Assembly (NCBI RefSeq): GCF_017355185.1
Contig: NZ_JADILJ010000009.1
Coordinates: 42,120 to 106,119, forward strand
Reading direction: 5' to 3'
DNA: 64,000 bases
Source: Rathayibacter sp. SD072
Lineage (GTDB): Bacteria; Actinomycetota; Actinomycetes; Actinomycetales; Microbacteriaceae
Below the pieces are notes generated by a model, which was not told the DNA's origin, did not search any database, and was given only the letters and a program-made list of their open reading frames with translations. The position numbers and the translations under genes are program-made. How positions within the stretch are numbered: the first letter of the stretch is position 1; each line of letters begins with the position of its first letter. Below are positions 17,166-26,909 of the stretch, piece after piece.

Positions 17166-17396
17166 AGGGGGGGCACGAGCGCGCTCGAGGCGAAGTCGTA
17201 CGTGCACCCCGGCGGTGCACCCATCGCCGCCGACAGGACCGGCGGTTGCTGACGGCGCGTCGGCGCAGGGGCTGCGGCGCCTGGGGGGTGCTCGGTCGGT
17301 CGACGGGCGCCCCTGTCGGACGTGGTATCGATCCCTCCCGGTGCGGCGGCGAGGGCTGCCCTCCCCGCGGACCCGGCCGAGGGGCCCGTCGGGTGG

Positions 17397-18278
17397 CTAC
17401 TCCTTCCGCGCGCGAGCCGCGTCCCGCCGGAACGCGTCCTTCATCATCCGAGTGGACGAGAATCCGGAGCGGCGAGCGATCGAATCGATCTCGTCGCTCA
17501 CCGGGGTCCGGCCTTCCTCTAGCAGCGCGCGAGCGAGGAGGATCCTCCGTCTTTCCAGAAAGGCGAGAGGCGTCGTTCCCGCCCTTCTGAACACCCGCTG
17601 CAACTGCGATTTCGAGATCCGCAATTCGTCGGTGATCTCATCGAGAGTCAGACCGGAATCGCCGGCGCGGGTGATCATGATGTCGACTGCGCGCTGGTGG
17701 AGGTGTCGCCCCCTGCTCGTGTCGTCGACGCCGAGCAGGAGCGCCATGGTCGCGTACTCGATCGATCCCTGCAGATAGGAGAACTGGTTCATCGACGGTT
17801 CGATCTCGGAGTTCAATGTGGCGGAGATCTGGCCGGCGAGCATCTCCCGCACGGCGGGATGCGCCTCGAAGACGGCTCCGGCAGCTCGGTCGGCCGAGAC
17901 GAAGTCGCGAGGGATGCTCGCAGTCTCGATCTGCATGAGTGCGAGAGGTGTCGGCGACTGGAGCGCCACGCCGGCTCCCCCGTCTCGCCAGATCGCGAAG
18001 CCGCCGTGGAGGCGACTCTCCTTCTCGCCGATCGCGACTCGGGCGTCCCCTTCGATGACCAGGGTGACCTGAGTGACGTCGGGTTCGAGCACTGTCCATC
18101 GGCCCGAGATAGTCGACGTCCACTGCCGTCGGATGACGAAATCGCGCTGACGGATCTCATCGGCGTAGAGCTGGTGCGGGCCTTCCTCGTCCGAGAAGCT
18201 CCATCCTCGTCGACGCAGCCAGTCCCGAGCGGGAGGGCCCGTCAGGGCTATACGCCTCTCGGAGGAGGAGGTGCTCAC
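17397..18278 (-). CDS. AraC family transcriptional regulator
   Basis: About 293 residues. The N-terminal 190 residues form a cupin-like sensor (WTVLEPDVTQVTLVIEGDAR region). The C-terminal AraC domain has both helix-turn-helix units: LTLDEITDELRISKSQLQRV near residues 205-224 and SDEIDSIARRSGFSSTRMMK near 263-282. GTG at 18278 is preferred because AAGGTGG lies 6-7 nt upstream; an in-frame GTG at 18356 is possible. It lies divergently 230 bp from the Tat-type repeat protein, which it may control. The ligand is unknown. Confidence 0.82.
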   Translation of the reverse strand: MSTSSSERRIALTGPPARDWLRRRGWSFSDEEGPHQLYADEIRQRDFVIRRQWTSTISGRWTVLEPDVTQVTLVIEGDARVAIGEKESRLHGGFAIWRDGGAGVALQSPTPLALMQIETASIPRDFVSADRAAGAVFEAHPAVREMLAGQISATLNSEIEPSMNQFSYLQGSIEYATMALLLGVDDTSRGRHLHQRAVDIMITRAGDSGLTLDEITDELRISKSQLQRVFRRAGTTPLAFLERRRILLARALLEEGRTPVSDEIDSIARRSGFSSTRMMKDAFRRDAARARKE

Positions 18279-18508
18279 GGAACCACCTTGATCGGATTCG
18301 GACGGTCGATCCCCCAGGTGTCCGTGCGCCGTCACCCCTGAGACATAGGACCACACTCGACCGCTCTCGGCGCCTCGACAAAGGGGCGTACGTCAGACGC
18401 GCGCGGTCGGACGTCGAACGCGCGTGTCTTCCATTCAGAGCTGATGTTCCGTCGCTTTCTGTCGAAGATCACTCACGTCATCTCTTCTCATCGACGTAAG
18501 GAATCCGA

Positions 18509-19888
18509 ATGACCAAGAACGACAGTTCCTCTGCACCGCACGCGGGTGCGACCTTCACCGGAGCGGACGGCGTCCAGCGCCGCACGATCGTCGCGGGCGC
18601 GGCCTGGACGGTCCCGGTCGTCGCCTCCGCCATCGGCGCCCCGCTCGCAGCGGCGTCGGGCGAGAAGCCGACGCTCGCCTTCACGAACGGGCCCTACACG
18701 GTTGCCGCATGCGGCACGCTGAAGGACGTCGTCATCAAGGCGACCACGGACGGCACGACCGCGCCGCCCGCCAACACGACTGTCACCGTCACGCTCCCGG
18801 CAGGACTCACCTGGTCGAACGGAGAGACCGGCTCGCGCCCCTTCTCGACGGATGCGAACGGCGAGGTCGTTCTCGTCGGCGTCGAGGCGGACGGGACTCC
18901 TCGGACCGCGACGATCACGGCGTCCGGGCCGGGTACCTCGTCGGCCAGTGCGCCGGTGGCGGTCACCGGCGGAGCGGCCTTCCTGTACTTCCTCACCAAC
19001 ACCGGGGGAACCGCCACGACGGCTGTTCCGGTCCCGGCCGGGGCCCAGCCGGTCGGAGTCTCGGGGTGGCTCCTCAACGGCACTCTCTACAACAAGTTCG
19101 GCGAGGTGGTCGCGACCGACATCACCGAGGCGAACGGCGAATTCGAGAACGCAGGCACCGGCAACGCCGACTACCTCGCCTACTCCACCTCCTCCGGAGG
19201 CACCTTCCGCTACTTCCGAACCAACACGGGAGGAAGCGCCACTACAGCTATTCCGGTTCCCACGGGCGCGAAGCCCGTCGGCACGTCCGGTTGGCTCCTC
19301 AACCGGACTCTCTACAACATCAACGGCGCCGTCGTGGCGACCGACGTCACCGCAGCCGAAGGAGACTTCGAGAACTCCTCCGCCGGAACTGGCAATGCGC
19401 ATTACCTCGCCTATACGACGAGCACAGGCACGGCCTTCCTGTACTTCCTCACGAACACGGGAGGAACCGCCACGACGGCGATCCCAGTCCCTTCCGGTGC
19501 GGAGCCCGTCGGCGTGTCGGGGTGGCTCCTCAACGGGACGCTCTACAACAAGTTCGGCGAGGTGGTCGCGACCGACGTCACCGCGGCCAGCGGTGAGTTC
19601 GAGAACTCCGGTACCGGCAATGCGGACTACCTCGCGTACTCCACCTCCTCCGAAGGTACCTTCCGCTACTTCCGGACCAACACGGGCGGAAGTGCGACCA
19701 CGGCGATTGCGGTCCCCGCAGGTGCACAGCCGGTCGGCACCTCCGGCTGGCTCCTCAACGGCACCCTCTACAACATCAACGGCGCCGTGGTCGCCACCGA
19801 CGTCACGGCCACCCAGGGCGACTTCGAGAATCCGGGGACCGGCAACGCGCACTACCTCGCCTACACCACGGGAAGCACCTGCTCTTGA
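18509..19888 (+). CDS. Exported protein with four 75-residue alternating repeats
   Basis: A 459-residue protein. A twin-arginine-like leader, QRRTIVAGAAWTVPVVASAI (residues 23-42) ending LAAAS, is a form common on actinobacterial surface proteins. Residues 55-154 form an Ig-like domain (LAFTNGPYTVAACGT to SAPVAVTGG). Four tandem units of about 75 residues follow from residue 157. They alternate A-B-A-B: A units carry FLYFLTNTGG and LYNKFGEVVATD, B units FRYFRTNTGG and LYNINGAVVATD. Both contain GVSGWLLNGTLYN-like segments. It ends at GSTCS with no sortase motif. The family is unrecognised; an adhesive or glycan-binding surface role is plausible. ATG follows GTAAGGAA. Confidence 0.82.
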   Translation: MTKNDSSSAPHAGATFTGADGVQRRTIVAGAAWTVPVVASAIGAPLAAASGEKPTLAFTNGPYTVAACGTLKDVVIKATTDGTTAPPANTTVTVTLPAGLTWSNGETGSRPFSTDANGEVVLVGVEADGTPRTATITASGPGTSSASAPVAVTGGAAFLYFLTNTGGTATTAVPVPAGAQPVGVSGWLLNGTLYNKFGEVVATDITEANGEFENAGTGNADYLAYSTSSGGTFRYFRTNTGGSATTAIPVPTGAKPVGTSGWLLNRTLYNINGAVVATDVTAAEGDFENSSAGTGNAHYLAYTTSTGTAFLYFLTNTGGTATTAIPVPSGAEPVGVSGWLLNGTLYNKFGEVVATDVTAASGEFENSGTGNADYLAYSTSSEGTFRYFRTNTGGSATTAIAVPAGAQPVGTSGWLLNGTLYNINGAVVATDVTATQGDFENPGTGNAHYLAYTTGSTCS

Positions 19889-19899
19889 GCGGCTGACGG

Positions 19900-19943
19900 C
19901 GGCTCAGCCGGTGTGCAAGGGCCAACGATCACCGGCTGAGCCG
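19900..19943 (+). terminator. Hairpin terminator
   Basis: A 13-bp perfect stem CGGCTCAGCCGGT / ACCGGCTGAGCCG with an 18-nt loop, 11 bp after the repeat-protein stop codon. The remaining 250 bp to the epimerase hold no gene that I recognise. Confidence 0.7.
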
Positions 19944-20194
19944 ATCCCTTCGGCGGTCGCCCCGCGCCGGCTGGACGCCCTGGTCTCGAGCGGCGCGCCA
20001 CGTTCTCCCAGTTCGAGGGAGGGATGATCGCCAAGAAGAGTGCGAATCGAGTCGATGAACCAGCTCCTCACGCGGAGAGAGCAGTAGTCAGAGCGCATCG
20101 ACGGCATGCGACCTGTCAAGCCGCCGCGTCCCTCCAGCACCACTGCCTAGCCTCGAACCACGGCGGCGCCTGCCGCCCGGGGAAGGACATCGAC

Positions 20195-21208
20195 ATGCGG
20201 ATCGCGATCGTCGGAGCGACGGGCAATCTGGGCACGGCGCTGCTGCGCAGGCTCGAGGGGGAGGAGTCGGTCGAGGTCGTCGGCATCGCGCGCCGAGCGC
20301 CCCGCCCCGACTCCTCCGAGTACCGGGGAGCGACGTGGAAGGAGATCGACGTCGCCTCGAGTGCGGCGCCGCGGCAGCTGCGCGAGGCGTTCGCGGGCGT
20401 CGACGCGGTGGTGCACCTCGCCTGGGCGATCCAGCCCAGCCACGACCCGGCGTTCCAGCGGCTCGTCGACGTGGGAGGCACCGCGAAGGTGCTCGAGGCG
20501 GCGGCCGACAGCGGGGTGGGCCAGGTGCTGGTCGCCTCCTCGGTCGGCGCCTACAGCGCGGCGCCCAAGTCGGAGCGGGTCGACGAGAGCTGGCCCACCG
20601 GCGGGCTGCACACGTCGACGTACAGCATGCACAAAGCGGCGAACGAGCGCGCGCTCGACGTGTTCGAGGCGGAGCATCCGGAGATCGTCGTCACGCGGCT
20701 GCGGCCGGGCATCGTGTTCCAGAAGGCCGCGGCCACCGAGATCGCCGGTCTCTTCGCGGGACCCCGCTACCCGACGCGGTGGCTCGGAGCGATCCGGCCG
20801 CCGGTGCTGCCGCTGCCGCGCACGATGATCTTCCAGGCCGTGCACGCGGACGACGTCGCCGACGCCTTCTGGCGGGCGATCGACCGGCGGGCAGGCGGGG
20901 CGTTCAACATCGCGGCGGAGCCGGTGCTCACGCCGAAGCGGATCGCGGACCTCGTCGGCGCGCGGTGGATCCCGGCGCCGACCGGCCTGATCCGCTCGCT
21001 CGTCACCGCCACCTGGCACCTGCGCATCCAGCGGACGGACGCCGGATGGATCGACATCGCGACCAACGTGCCGGTGATGTCGACGGACCGGGCGCGCGAG
21101 GTGCTCGGCTGGGAGCCGACGCGCTCGGCCGAGGACGCGTTCCGCGAGCTGCTCGACGGGCTCGGCGACCGCACCACGAAAGCCGGATCAGCGCCGCTGC
21201 GGGGCTGA
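20195..21208 (+). CDS. NAD(P)-dependent epimerase/dehydratase family protein
   Basis: A 337-residue extended SDR. MRIAIVGATGNLGTALLRRL holds the GxxGxxG cofactor loop. HLAWAIQPS, SSVGAYSAA and the catalytic YSMHK (Tyr-x3-Lys, residues about 148-152) follow. VTRLRPGIVFQ is the usual substrate-side segment. Family members act on nucleotide sugars or other carbonyls; this substrate is not assignable. ATG at 20195 follows GGGGAAGG. The gene stands alone between two terminators. Confidence 0.85.
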   Translation: MRIAIVGATGNLGTALLRRLEGEESVEVVGIARRAPRPDSSEYRGATWKEIDVASSAAPRQLREAFAGVDAVVHLAWAIQPSHDPAFQRLVDVGGTAKVLEAAADSGVGQVLVASSVGAYSAAPKSERVDESWPTGGLHTSTYSMHKAANERALDVFEAEHPEIVVTRLRPGIVFQKAAATEIAGLFAGPRYPTRWLGAIRPPVLPLPRTMIFQAVHADDVADAFWRAIDRRAGGAFNIAAEPVLTPKRIADLVGARWIPAPTGLIRSLVTATWHLRIQRTDAGWIDIATNVPVMSTDRAREVLGWEPTRSAEDAFRELLDGLGDRTTKAGSAPLRG

Positions 21209-21217
21209 CGGGAACAC

Positions 21218-21253
21218 GGAAGGGCGGCGGATCCGAGGATCCGCCGCCCTTCC
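21218..21253. terminator. Strong bidirectional terminator
   Basis: A 17-bp perfect stem (GGAAGGGCGGCGGATCC and its inverse) with a 2-nt centre, between the convergent epimerase and DUF3618 genes. The last bases of the minus-strand gene are 18 bp away. Confidence 0.85.
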
Positions 21254-21270
21254 GGCGTGGGAGGGAGAGG

Positions 21271-21873
21271 CTACGCCTGTCCGTTCTCCTGCACCGCGTG
21301 CTTGGCCTCACGGGCCGAGTCCTTCACGTCCTCGGTCGCCGAGGTGCCGGCGTCCTTGACGTTCGCGGCGGCGTCGGTCGCGGTCTCCTTGACGGAGGCG
21401 AAGGCCTGCTTGGCGGGCTCCTGGAGCTCGCTCGCGGCCTCCTTCGCGGCGTCGGTCACCTTGTCGACGACCGGCTGGGCCGACTCCTTGACCTTCGAGG
21501 CCGCCTGCTTCTCGGCGCTGGACGCCGGGATGAGGGAGGCGACGAGGAGGCCGGCGCCGAGCGCGATCAGCCCGACCGCGAGCGGGTTGCCCTCGGCCTT
21601 GCCCTTGACCGAGCCGGCGGCGCCCTTGACGGAGTCGCCCGCGCCCGAGACGCTGCCCGACACGGAGTCGGTCGCGTCGTGGACGCTGCCCATGACCCGG
21701 TCGCGGACCGAGCCGACGGCGTTCTTCACCTTGTCGGTCTGGCGCTGCGCGATGGCGTGGGGGCTGACCTTCTCGGCCAGCGCGTCCACGTCGGTGCCCA
21801 GCTCTCCGCGGGTGCGCTCGATGTCGGCGCGGATCTCGTCCGCGGTCTTGTTCTGTGCTGCGTCGTACGTCAT
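21271..21873 (-). CDS. DUF3618 domain-containing membrane-anchored protein
   Basis: A 200-residue protein. The N-terminal DUF3618 signature is ADEIRADIERTRGELGTDVD (residues 11-30). A Ser/Val/Gly-rich amphipathic stretch and one TM (NPLAVGLIALGAGLLVASLI, near 102-121) follow. The C-terminal 75 residues are charged helix rich in Lys/Glu/Ala. Last gene of a three-gene operon; its ATG overlaps the holin-X stop by 4 bp (ATGA). The family is common in actinobacteria and associated with envelope or stress contexts; its biochemical role is unknown. Confidence 0.85.
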   Translation of the reverse strand: MTYDAAQNKTADEIRADIERTRGELGTDVDALAEKVSPHAIAQRQTDKVKNAVGSVRDRVMGSVHDATDSVSGSVSGAGDSVKGAAGSVKGKAEGNPLAVGLIALGAGLLVASLIPASSAEKQAASKVKESAQPVVDKVTDAAKEAASELQEPAKQAFASVKETATDAAANVKDAGTSATEDVKDSAREAKHAVQENGQA

Positions 21874-22313
21874 CGTCCTGCCCCGTTCGGCTTGAGTGAT
21901 TCGGGAATCTTCTTGAGGGAGTCGACCGTCTCGGGAGCGCCCTCCACCTGCTTCAGGCTCTTGCGCCCGATGGAGTAGAGGACCGCGGCGATGATGCCCC
22001 AGATCACCGCGACGACGACGGCGGACCAGCCGTTGTCGATCAGATGGCCCAGGCCCCACCAGAGGGCGATCGAGAGGAACAGCACGGCCATCGCGCCGGC
22101 GTACCCGGCGCCGCCGAGGAGGCCTGCCCCCTTGCCCGCCTTGCCGGCGGATTCCTTGATCTCGGCCTTGGCGAGGGCCATCTCCTGACGGATCAGGGTG
22201 GAGAGGTCGCGGGAGACCTCGCCGAGCAGATCGCCCAGCGACGTGGTGGCTGCGCGTTCGTCGGGGGTCGGCTCGCCAAACCCGGCGCGATGCGCTCCGG
22301 TCGGATCGCTCAC
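21870..22313 (-). CDS. Phage holin-like protein (actinobacterial holin-X, PF07332 type)
   Basis: A 147-residue protein. SLGDLLGEVSRDLSTLIRQE (residues 25-44) and MALAKAEIKE form the conserved amphipathic N-terminal helix. Two TM helices follow (AGAMAVLFLSIALWWGLGHL and WSAVVVAVIWGIIAAVLYSI). Despite the name, this family is mostly chromosomal and not tied to lysis. The 4-bp overlaps on both sides place it in the middle of an operon with the LEA-like and DUF3618 proteins. Confidence 0.85.
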   Translation of the reverse strand: MSDPTGAHRAGFGEPTPDERAATTSLGDLLGEVSRDLSTLIRQEMALAKAEIKESAGKAGKGAGLLGGAGYAGAMAVLFLSIALWWGLGHLIDNGWSAVVVAVIWGIIAAVLYSIGRKSLKQVEGAPETVDSLKKIPESLKPNGAGR

Positions 22314-23155
22314 AGCCGGCCTCCGCCCGGGAAGGTGTCACCACTCGAGTAGGTGCCGCCGGTCGAGGTCGGCGGCACGCTGAGCGGGTCGGCGATCGGC
22401 TCGGTCGGCAGGTGGTCGCGCTCGAGCGAGCTGCCACCGGTGGTGCCGGTGTAGGTGCTGCCCGGGTAGGTCGTGTCGAGGGTCGACGCGCTCGGCGCTG
22501 CGAACTCGGGGCCGGACGTGGAGGCGGCGGCCTCCTTCTCGTCCTTGGCCTCGGAGGTGAGAGCGCGGATGAGGCGCCCGCCGACGAGCCCGGTGGCCGC
22601 GGCGATCAGGATGAAGGCTCCCGGGCGGCGGCGCGCGAAGGACTTGACGTCCTCGAGCAGCTCGGCGGGCTCGCGGTCCTCGAGCCAGGACGCGACGCCC
22701 TGGGCGCGGTCGGCGAGCTGCGAGACGAGGTTCGTGGCGGCGTTGCTCCCGCCCTCGCCGTTGGCGAGCGACGTGAGGTCCTGGCTGAAGGCGCGGACGC
22801 CCTTGGCGGCGTTGTCCTTCTGGGCGTGCGCCTGCTCGGTCAGCTGGCCGCGGCTCTGGTCGAGCAGGTCCTTGACCTGGACCTTCGCCTCGTGGGCGAC
22901 GTTGGCCGCCTCGTCCTTGCCGGTGGAGAGGACGTCTCCGGCAGCCTGCTTGGCGTCGCCGGCGACGGAGCCGGCCTGCTCCTTCGCGGTGCCCGCGGCC
23001 TGCTTGGCGGTGTCGACCGCCCCGGAGGTTCCGGAGCCGCTGGTGCTCCCGGAGGTGGTCCCGGTGGTCGTCGTGGTGTCGTAGCTCGCCTCGGTCGCGC
23101 CGTAGTTGGCCGCGCCGTTGCCGAACGGAGGTGAATCGGGATCGATGGTGGACAT
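22310..23155 (-). CDS. LEA-like helical protein with one TM segment
   Basis: A 281-residue protein, first of the three-gene operon. After a Ser/Thr/Gly-rich start there are about 90 residues of amphipathic, late-embryogenesis-abundant-like helix (DTAKQAAGTAKEQAGSVAGD, DAKQAAGDVLSTGKDEAANV). A coiled region and one TM (FILIAAATGLVGGRLIRAL, near 190) come next, then a disordered Ser/Thr/Pro tail. It is plausibly a desiccation or membrane-stress protein acting at the membrane with its two operon partners. There is no defined family name that I can support. Confidence 0.75.
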   Translation of the reverse strand: MSTIDPDSPPFGNGAANYGATEASYDTTTTTGTTSGSTSGSGTSGAVDTAKQAAGTAKEQAGSVAGDAKQAAGDVLSTGKDEAANVAHEAKVQVKDLLDQSRGQLTEQAHAQKDNAAKGVRAFSQDLTSLANGEGGSNAATNLVSQLADRAQGVASWLEDREPAELLEDVKSFARRRPGAFILIAAATGLVGGRLIRALTSEAKDEKEAAASTSGPEFAAPSASTLDTTYPGSTYTGTTGGSSLERDHLPTEPIADPLSVPPTSTGGTYSSGDTFPGGGRL

Positions 23156-23524
23156 CGTCAGTCCCTTCCAGGATCGAGTCGGGGGATGGTGGGTGCGCCG
23201 CCCTCGCCGATCGGGTGGGACCGGTTCGTGCGGCAGTGGCCAGTCTGGGCAGGGGGCGGGAGCGGCGGGAAGGGCGTAGCGCTCGAGGCTCGAACGGGGC
23301 TACCATCGCGCCCCCGCCCGCGGCACGACGGCGGTTCGAGGGTCGGGGTCGCGCCGCCTCGGAACAGACTGCGACGAGGCCGTGAAACGCCTGTGGAACG
23401 TGTCGGTCCTGTCCGGCCGCGCGGCCCCGTCAAGCCCCTTCTGGCCCACGAACAGGGCTGCCTACGGTCGAAGGGACACCGGGGTCGCACCCGCCCGTAT
23501 CTGTGAGGAAAGGGAACCATCAGC
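23156..23524. other. Divergent promoter region, no gene seen
   Basis: About 370 bp between the LEA-like operon (leftward) and the manganese catalase (rightward). No coding sequence or strong palindrome was recognised. It must hold both promoters. No clear stress-sigma consensus (GTTT with GGGTAT) was found by eye. Confidence 0.4.
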
Positions 23525-24406
23525 ATGTTCTTCCACAAGCAGGAATTGCAGTTCAAGTCGTCGCCGTCCAAGCCCGACGCGGTCTTCGCGAGGAGGTTCC
23601 AGGAGGTGCTCGGCGGCCAGTACGGTGAGATCAGCGTGGCGATGCAGTACGGCTTCCAGGCGTGGAACTCGCACGAGCCCGGCAAGTACCGCGACCTCTT
23701 GTTCGGCATCGGCGCGGAGGAGTTCGGCCACGTCGAGATGATCGCCGTGATGATCGCGCAGCTGCTCGAGAAGGCTCCGATCGAGCAGTCCGAGGACGCG
23801 ATGAAGAAGGACCCGGTCCTCGCGGCGGTCATCGGAGGCACCGACATCCAGCACGCGATCGTCGCCGGCGCCGGCGCCCGCCCGGTCGACAGCATGGGCA
23901 ACCCGTGGCAGGGCTCCTACATCACCGCGAGCGGCAACCTGCTCGCCGACTTCACCGCCAACGCGAACGCCGAGATGCAGGGCCGCCTGCAGGTGGCGCG
24001 GCTGTACCACATGACCGACGACCACGGCGTGCGCGACCTGATGTCGTTCCTCCTGGCCCGCGACACCATGCACCAGAACCAGTGGATGGCGGCTGCCGCC
24101 GAGCTGCGCGCCGAGGGCAAGGAGGACCTGCCGGTGCCCTCGAACTTCCCGCTCGCGAACGAGGAGCGCTCGGTTTCGTACCAGTACCTCAACTTCTCGG
24201 ACGGGCAGGCCGCCAAGGAGGGCACCTGGGCCTCGGGCCCCACGCCCGACGGCAAGGGCGAGTTCACCTATCACGACGGGCCGACCACCAGCGCGCCGAT
24301 GCCGCCGGCCACGCAGCCGGACCCGCGCTTCTACGGCACCGACCCCAAGCCGAACATCGTCGAGAAGGTCACCGGCGCCGTGAAGGACGCGGTGAGCAAG
24401 AAGTGA
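23525..24406 (+). CDS. Manganese catalase
   Basis: A 293-residue non-heme catalase. The dimanganese ligands are visible: Glu35 in GQYGEIS, Glu66 and His69 in GIGAEEFGHVEM, a second Glu in ANAEMQGRL near 149 and His in ARDTMHQNQW near 182. It converts hydrogen peroxide to water and oxygen. The substrate-channel segment GNPWQGSYITASGNLLADF is present. The C-terminal tail (PKPNIVEKVTGAVKDAVSKK) ends in an amphipathic helix. ATG follows AGGAAAGGGA. A small lipoprotein gene overlaps its stop by 4 bp. It sits in a cluster of other stress genes. Confidence 0.94.
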   Translation: MFFHKQELQFKSSPSKPDAVFARRFQEVLGGQYGEISVAMQYGFQAWNSHEPGKYRDLLFGIGAEEFGHVEMIAVMIAQLLEKAPIEQSEDAMKKDPVLAAVIGGTDIQHAIVAGAGARPVDSMGNPWQGSYITASGNLLADFTANANAEMQGRLQVARLYHMTDDHGVRDLMSFLLARDTMHQNQWMAAAAELRAEGKEDLPVPSNFPLANEERSVSYQYLNFSDGQAAKEGTWASGPTPDGKGEFTYHDGPTTSAPMPPATQPDPRFYGTDPKPNIVEKVTGAVKDAVSKK

Positions 24407-24603
24407 GCGCCCGACGGATGGCCGGGGCGCTCGGCGCCTCCGCGCTGATGCTGGGACTCCTCGCCGGCTGCACCGGGGACGCGCAGACGCCGAACCAGTC
24501 GGGCAGCGCGGTGCCCACCAGCGCCGACGACGGCTCGACGCAGACGCCGACGAATCCGCCGTCGGACACTCCGGCATCCGAGACGGCGACACCGGCCACG
24601 TGA
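24403..24603 (+). CDS. Very small lipoprotein downstream of Mn-catalase
   Basis: 66 residues from a GTG within the catalase stop (GTGA). The signal peptide MAGALGASALMLGLLAGC carries lipobox LAGC (Cys near residue 23). The rest is a disordered Thr/Ser/Pro/Asp tail. The lipobox and coupling argue for a real gene despite its size. Its role is unknown; perhaps a surface-exposed companion to the catalase stress response. Confidence 0.65.
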   Translation: MSARRMAGALGASALMLGLLAGCTGDAQTPNQSGSAVPTSADDGSTQTPTNPPSDTPASETATPAT

Positions 24604-24725
24604 CGCGAGCGGGGGAGGAGCTTGGCCCTCCGGATGGCGGGACGCAACCCCCTCCCCCTGTTCAGGTAGCCGAGAGCTTCGTTGCCTAACGTCGTGCTCA
24701 ACGATCAGTGAAGGAGGCACCACCT

Positions 24726-24896
24726 ATGGGGCTCGATGACAAGATCAAGAACGCCGCTCAGGACATCGCCGGAAAGGCGAAGGAAGCCGTCGGCGACCAC
24801 AACAACGACAGGGACCTGAAGGCCGAAGGCCAGAAGGACCAGACCGCCGCATCGACCAAGAAGGTCGGCGAGGACGTCAAGGACGTCTTCAAGTAG
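24726..24896 (+). CDS. CsbD family general stress protein
   Basis: A 56-residue hydrophilic protein: MGLDDKIKNAAQDIAGKAKE, then VGDHNNDRDLKAEGQKDQ. This matches the CsbD core (KIKNxAQdiaGkakEavG) of sigma-B-type stress proteins. ATG at 24726 follows GAAGGAGG at ideal spacing. It is a single gene ending in a hairpin terminator. Biochemical function in the family is unknown. Confidence 0.9.
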   Translation: MGLDDKIKNAAQDIAGKAKEAVGDHNNDRDLKAEGQKDQTAASTKKVGEDVKDVFK

Positions 24897-24911
24897 GCAG
24901 TCGCTCACGTC

Positions 24912-24940
24912 GGCGGCGCTCCCCTCGCGGGGGCGCCGCC
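24912..24940 (+). terminator. Hairpin terminator of csbD-like gene
   Basis: A GC stem, GGCGGCGCTCCCC paired with GGGGGCGCCGCC around a TCGC loop, followed by TTCGT. It starts 16 bp after the stop codon. Confidence 0.8.
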
Positions 24941-24978
24941 TTCGTGCGTCAACGGGCCCGGAGGCCTCAGTCGGGCAG

Positions 24979-25040
24979 AACGTCGGCCAGGAGTGCCCGT
25001 CAGCCACGATGGTGGCTGAGCCCTGCTCCTGGCCGACGTT
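24979..25040. repeat. Nested palindrome
   Basis: Outer arms AACGTCGGCCAGGAG (24979-24993) and CTCCTGGCCGACGTT (25026-25040) are perfect inverse copies. Inside them TCAGCCAC/GTGGCTGA (25000-25019) forms a second hairpin. It lies between the convergent CsbD and alcohol dehydrogenase genes, 21 bp from the latter's stop. It could be a terminator or a mobile REP-like unit. Confidence 0.75.
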
Positions 25041-25061
25041 CCGAACGCGGGAGGGGAGTCC

Positions 25062-26237
<1,176 letters not shown>

Positions 26238-26421
26238 GCTTGCTCCGTTCTGACCGGCGCTCGCCGGTCGTGCCCCTCCAGGCCACACCGCGGGGGCGGG
26301 AGCTGTCACGGGGTTGACGCCCTGCCGGAGCGGATGTCCCCGGACGGCGAACGGGCGGCGCTGAGCACACGTGCATCCGGCGTTCACCCTCCACACGGGC
26401 GCCGAGTGGTGTGATGGGGGG

Positions 26422-26841
26422 ATGGAAGCTCTCTACACCGCTATCGCCCACGCCTCCGGTGGAGGACGCGACGGCCACGTCCGCACCGAGGACGACCGCC
26501 TCGACCTCGACACCCGCCCGCCCCAGGAGCTCGGCGGCTCCGGGGACGGCACCAACCCCGAGCAGCTCTTCGCGGCGGGGTACTCGGCCTGCTTCCTCGG
26601 CGCGCTGCACGGCGCCGGACGCGAGCTGAAGATCGACACGACCGACGCCGCCGTCTCGGCGAGCGTCTCGATCGGCAAGAACGACGAGGGCGGATTCGGC
26701 CTCGCGGTCGAGCTCGACATCCACGTGCCGAACGCGAGCCCGGAGCAGGCGCAGGCCGTCGCCGACAAGGCGCACACGCTGTGCCCGTACTCGAACGCGA
26801 CCCGCGGCAACATCCCCGTGGAGCTGACGATCGTCTCCTGA
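26422..26841 (+). CDS. ohr: Organic hydroperoxide resistance protein, Ohr subfamily of OsmC
   Basis: A 139-residue thiol peroxidase. MEALYTAIAHASGGGRDG opens the Ohr fold. The peroxidatic Cys is in AAGYSACFLGAL (near residue 56) and the resolving Cys in HTLCPYSNAT (near 120), with PQELGG before the first. It detoxifies organic hydroperoxides, using lipoylated or other thiol reductants. ATG at 26422 lies 4 nt after GGGGGG. No OhrR regulator is next to it. It follows other stress genes in the window. Confidence 0.92.
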   Translation: MEALYTAIAHASGGGRDGHVRTEDDRLDLDTRPPQELGGSGDGTNPEQLFAAGYSACFLGALHGAGRELKIDTTDAAVSASVSIGKNDEGGFGLAVELDIHVPNASPEQAQAVADKAHTLCPYSNATRGNIPVELTIVS

Positions 26842-26846
26842 CGACC

Positions 26847-26874
26847 GGCCCCTGCTCCTCGCGGAGCGGGGGCC
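26847..26874 (+). terminator. Hairpin terminator of ohr
   Basis: A 12-bp perfect stem GGCCCCTGCTCC / GGAGCGGGGGCC with TCGC loop, followed by TTCGTCGTCG. It starts 5 bp after the ohr stop codon. Confidence 0.85.
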
Positions 26875-26909
26875 TTCGTCGTCGAACCGGGTCCGTTAGG
26901 GTCGGACGC

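Noticed and set aside
21870..22313. Prophage lysis gene (holin)
   Set aside because: The actinobacterial holin-X family is mostly chromosomal, the gene is in a stress operon and no other phage gene is near.
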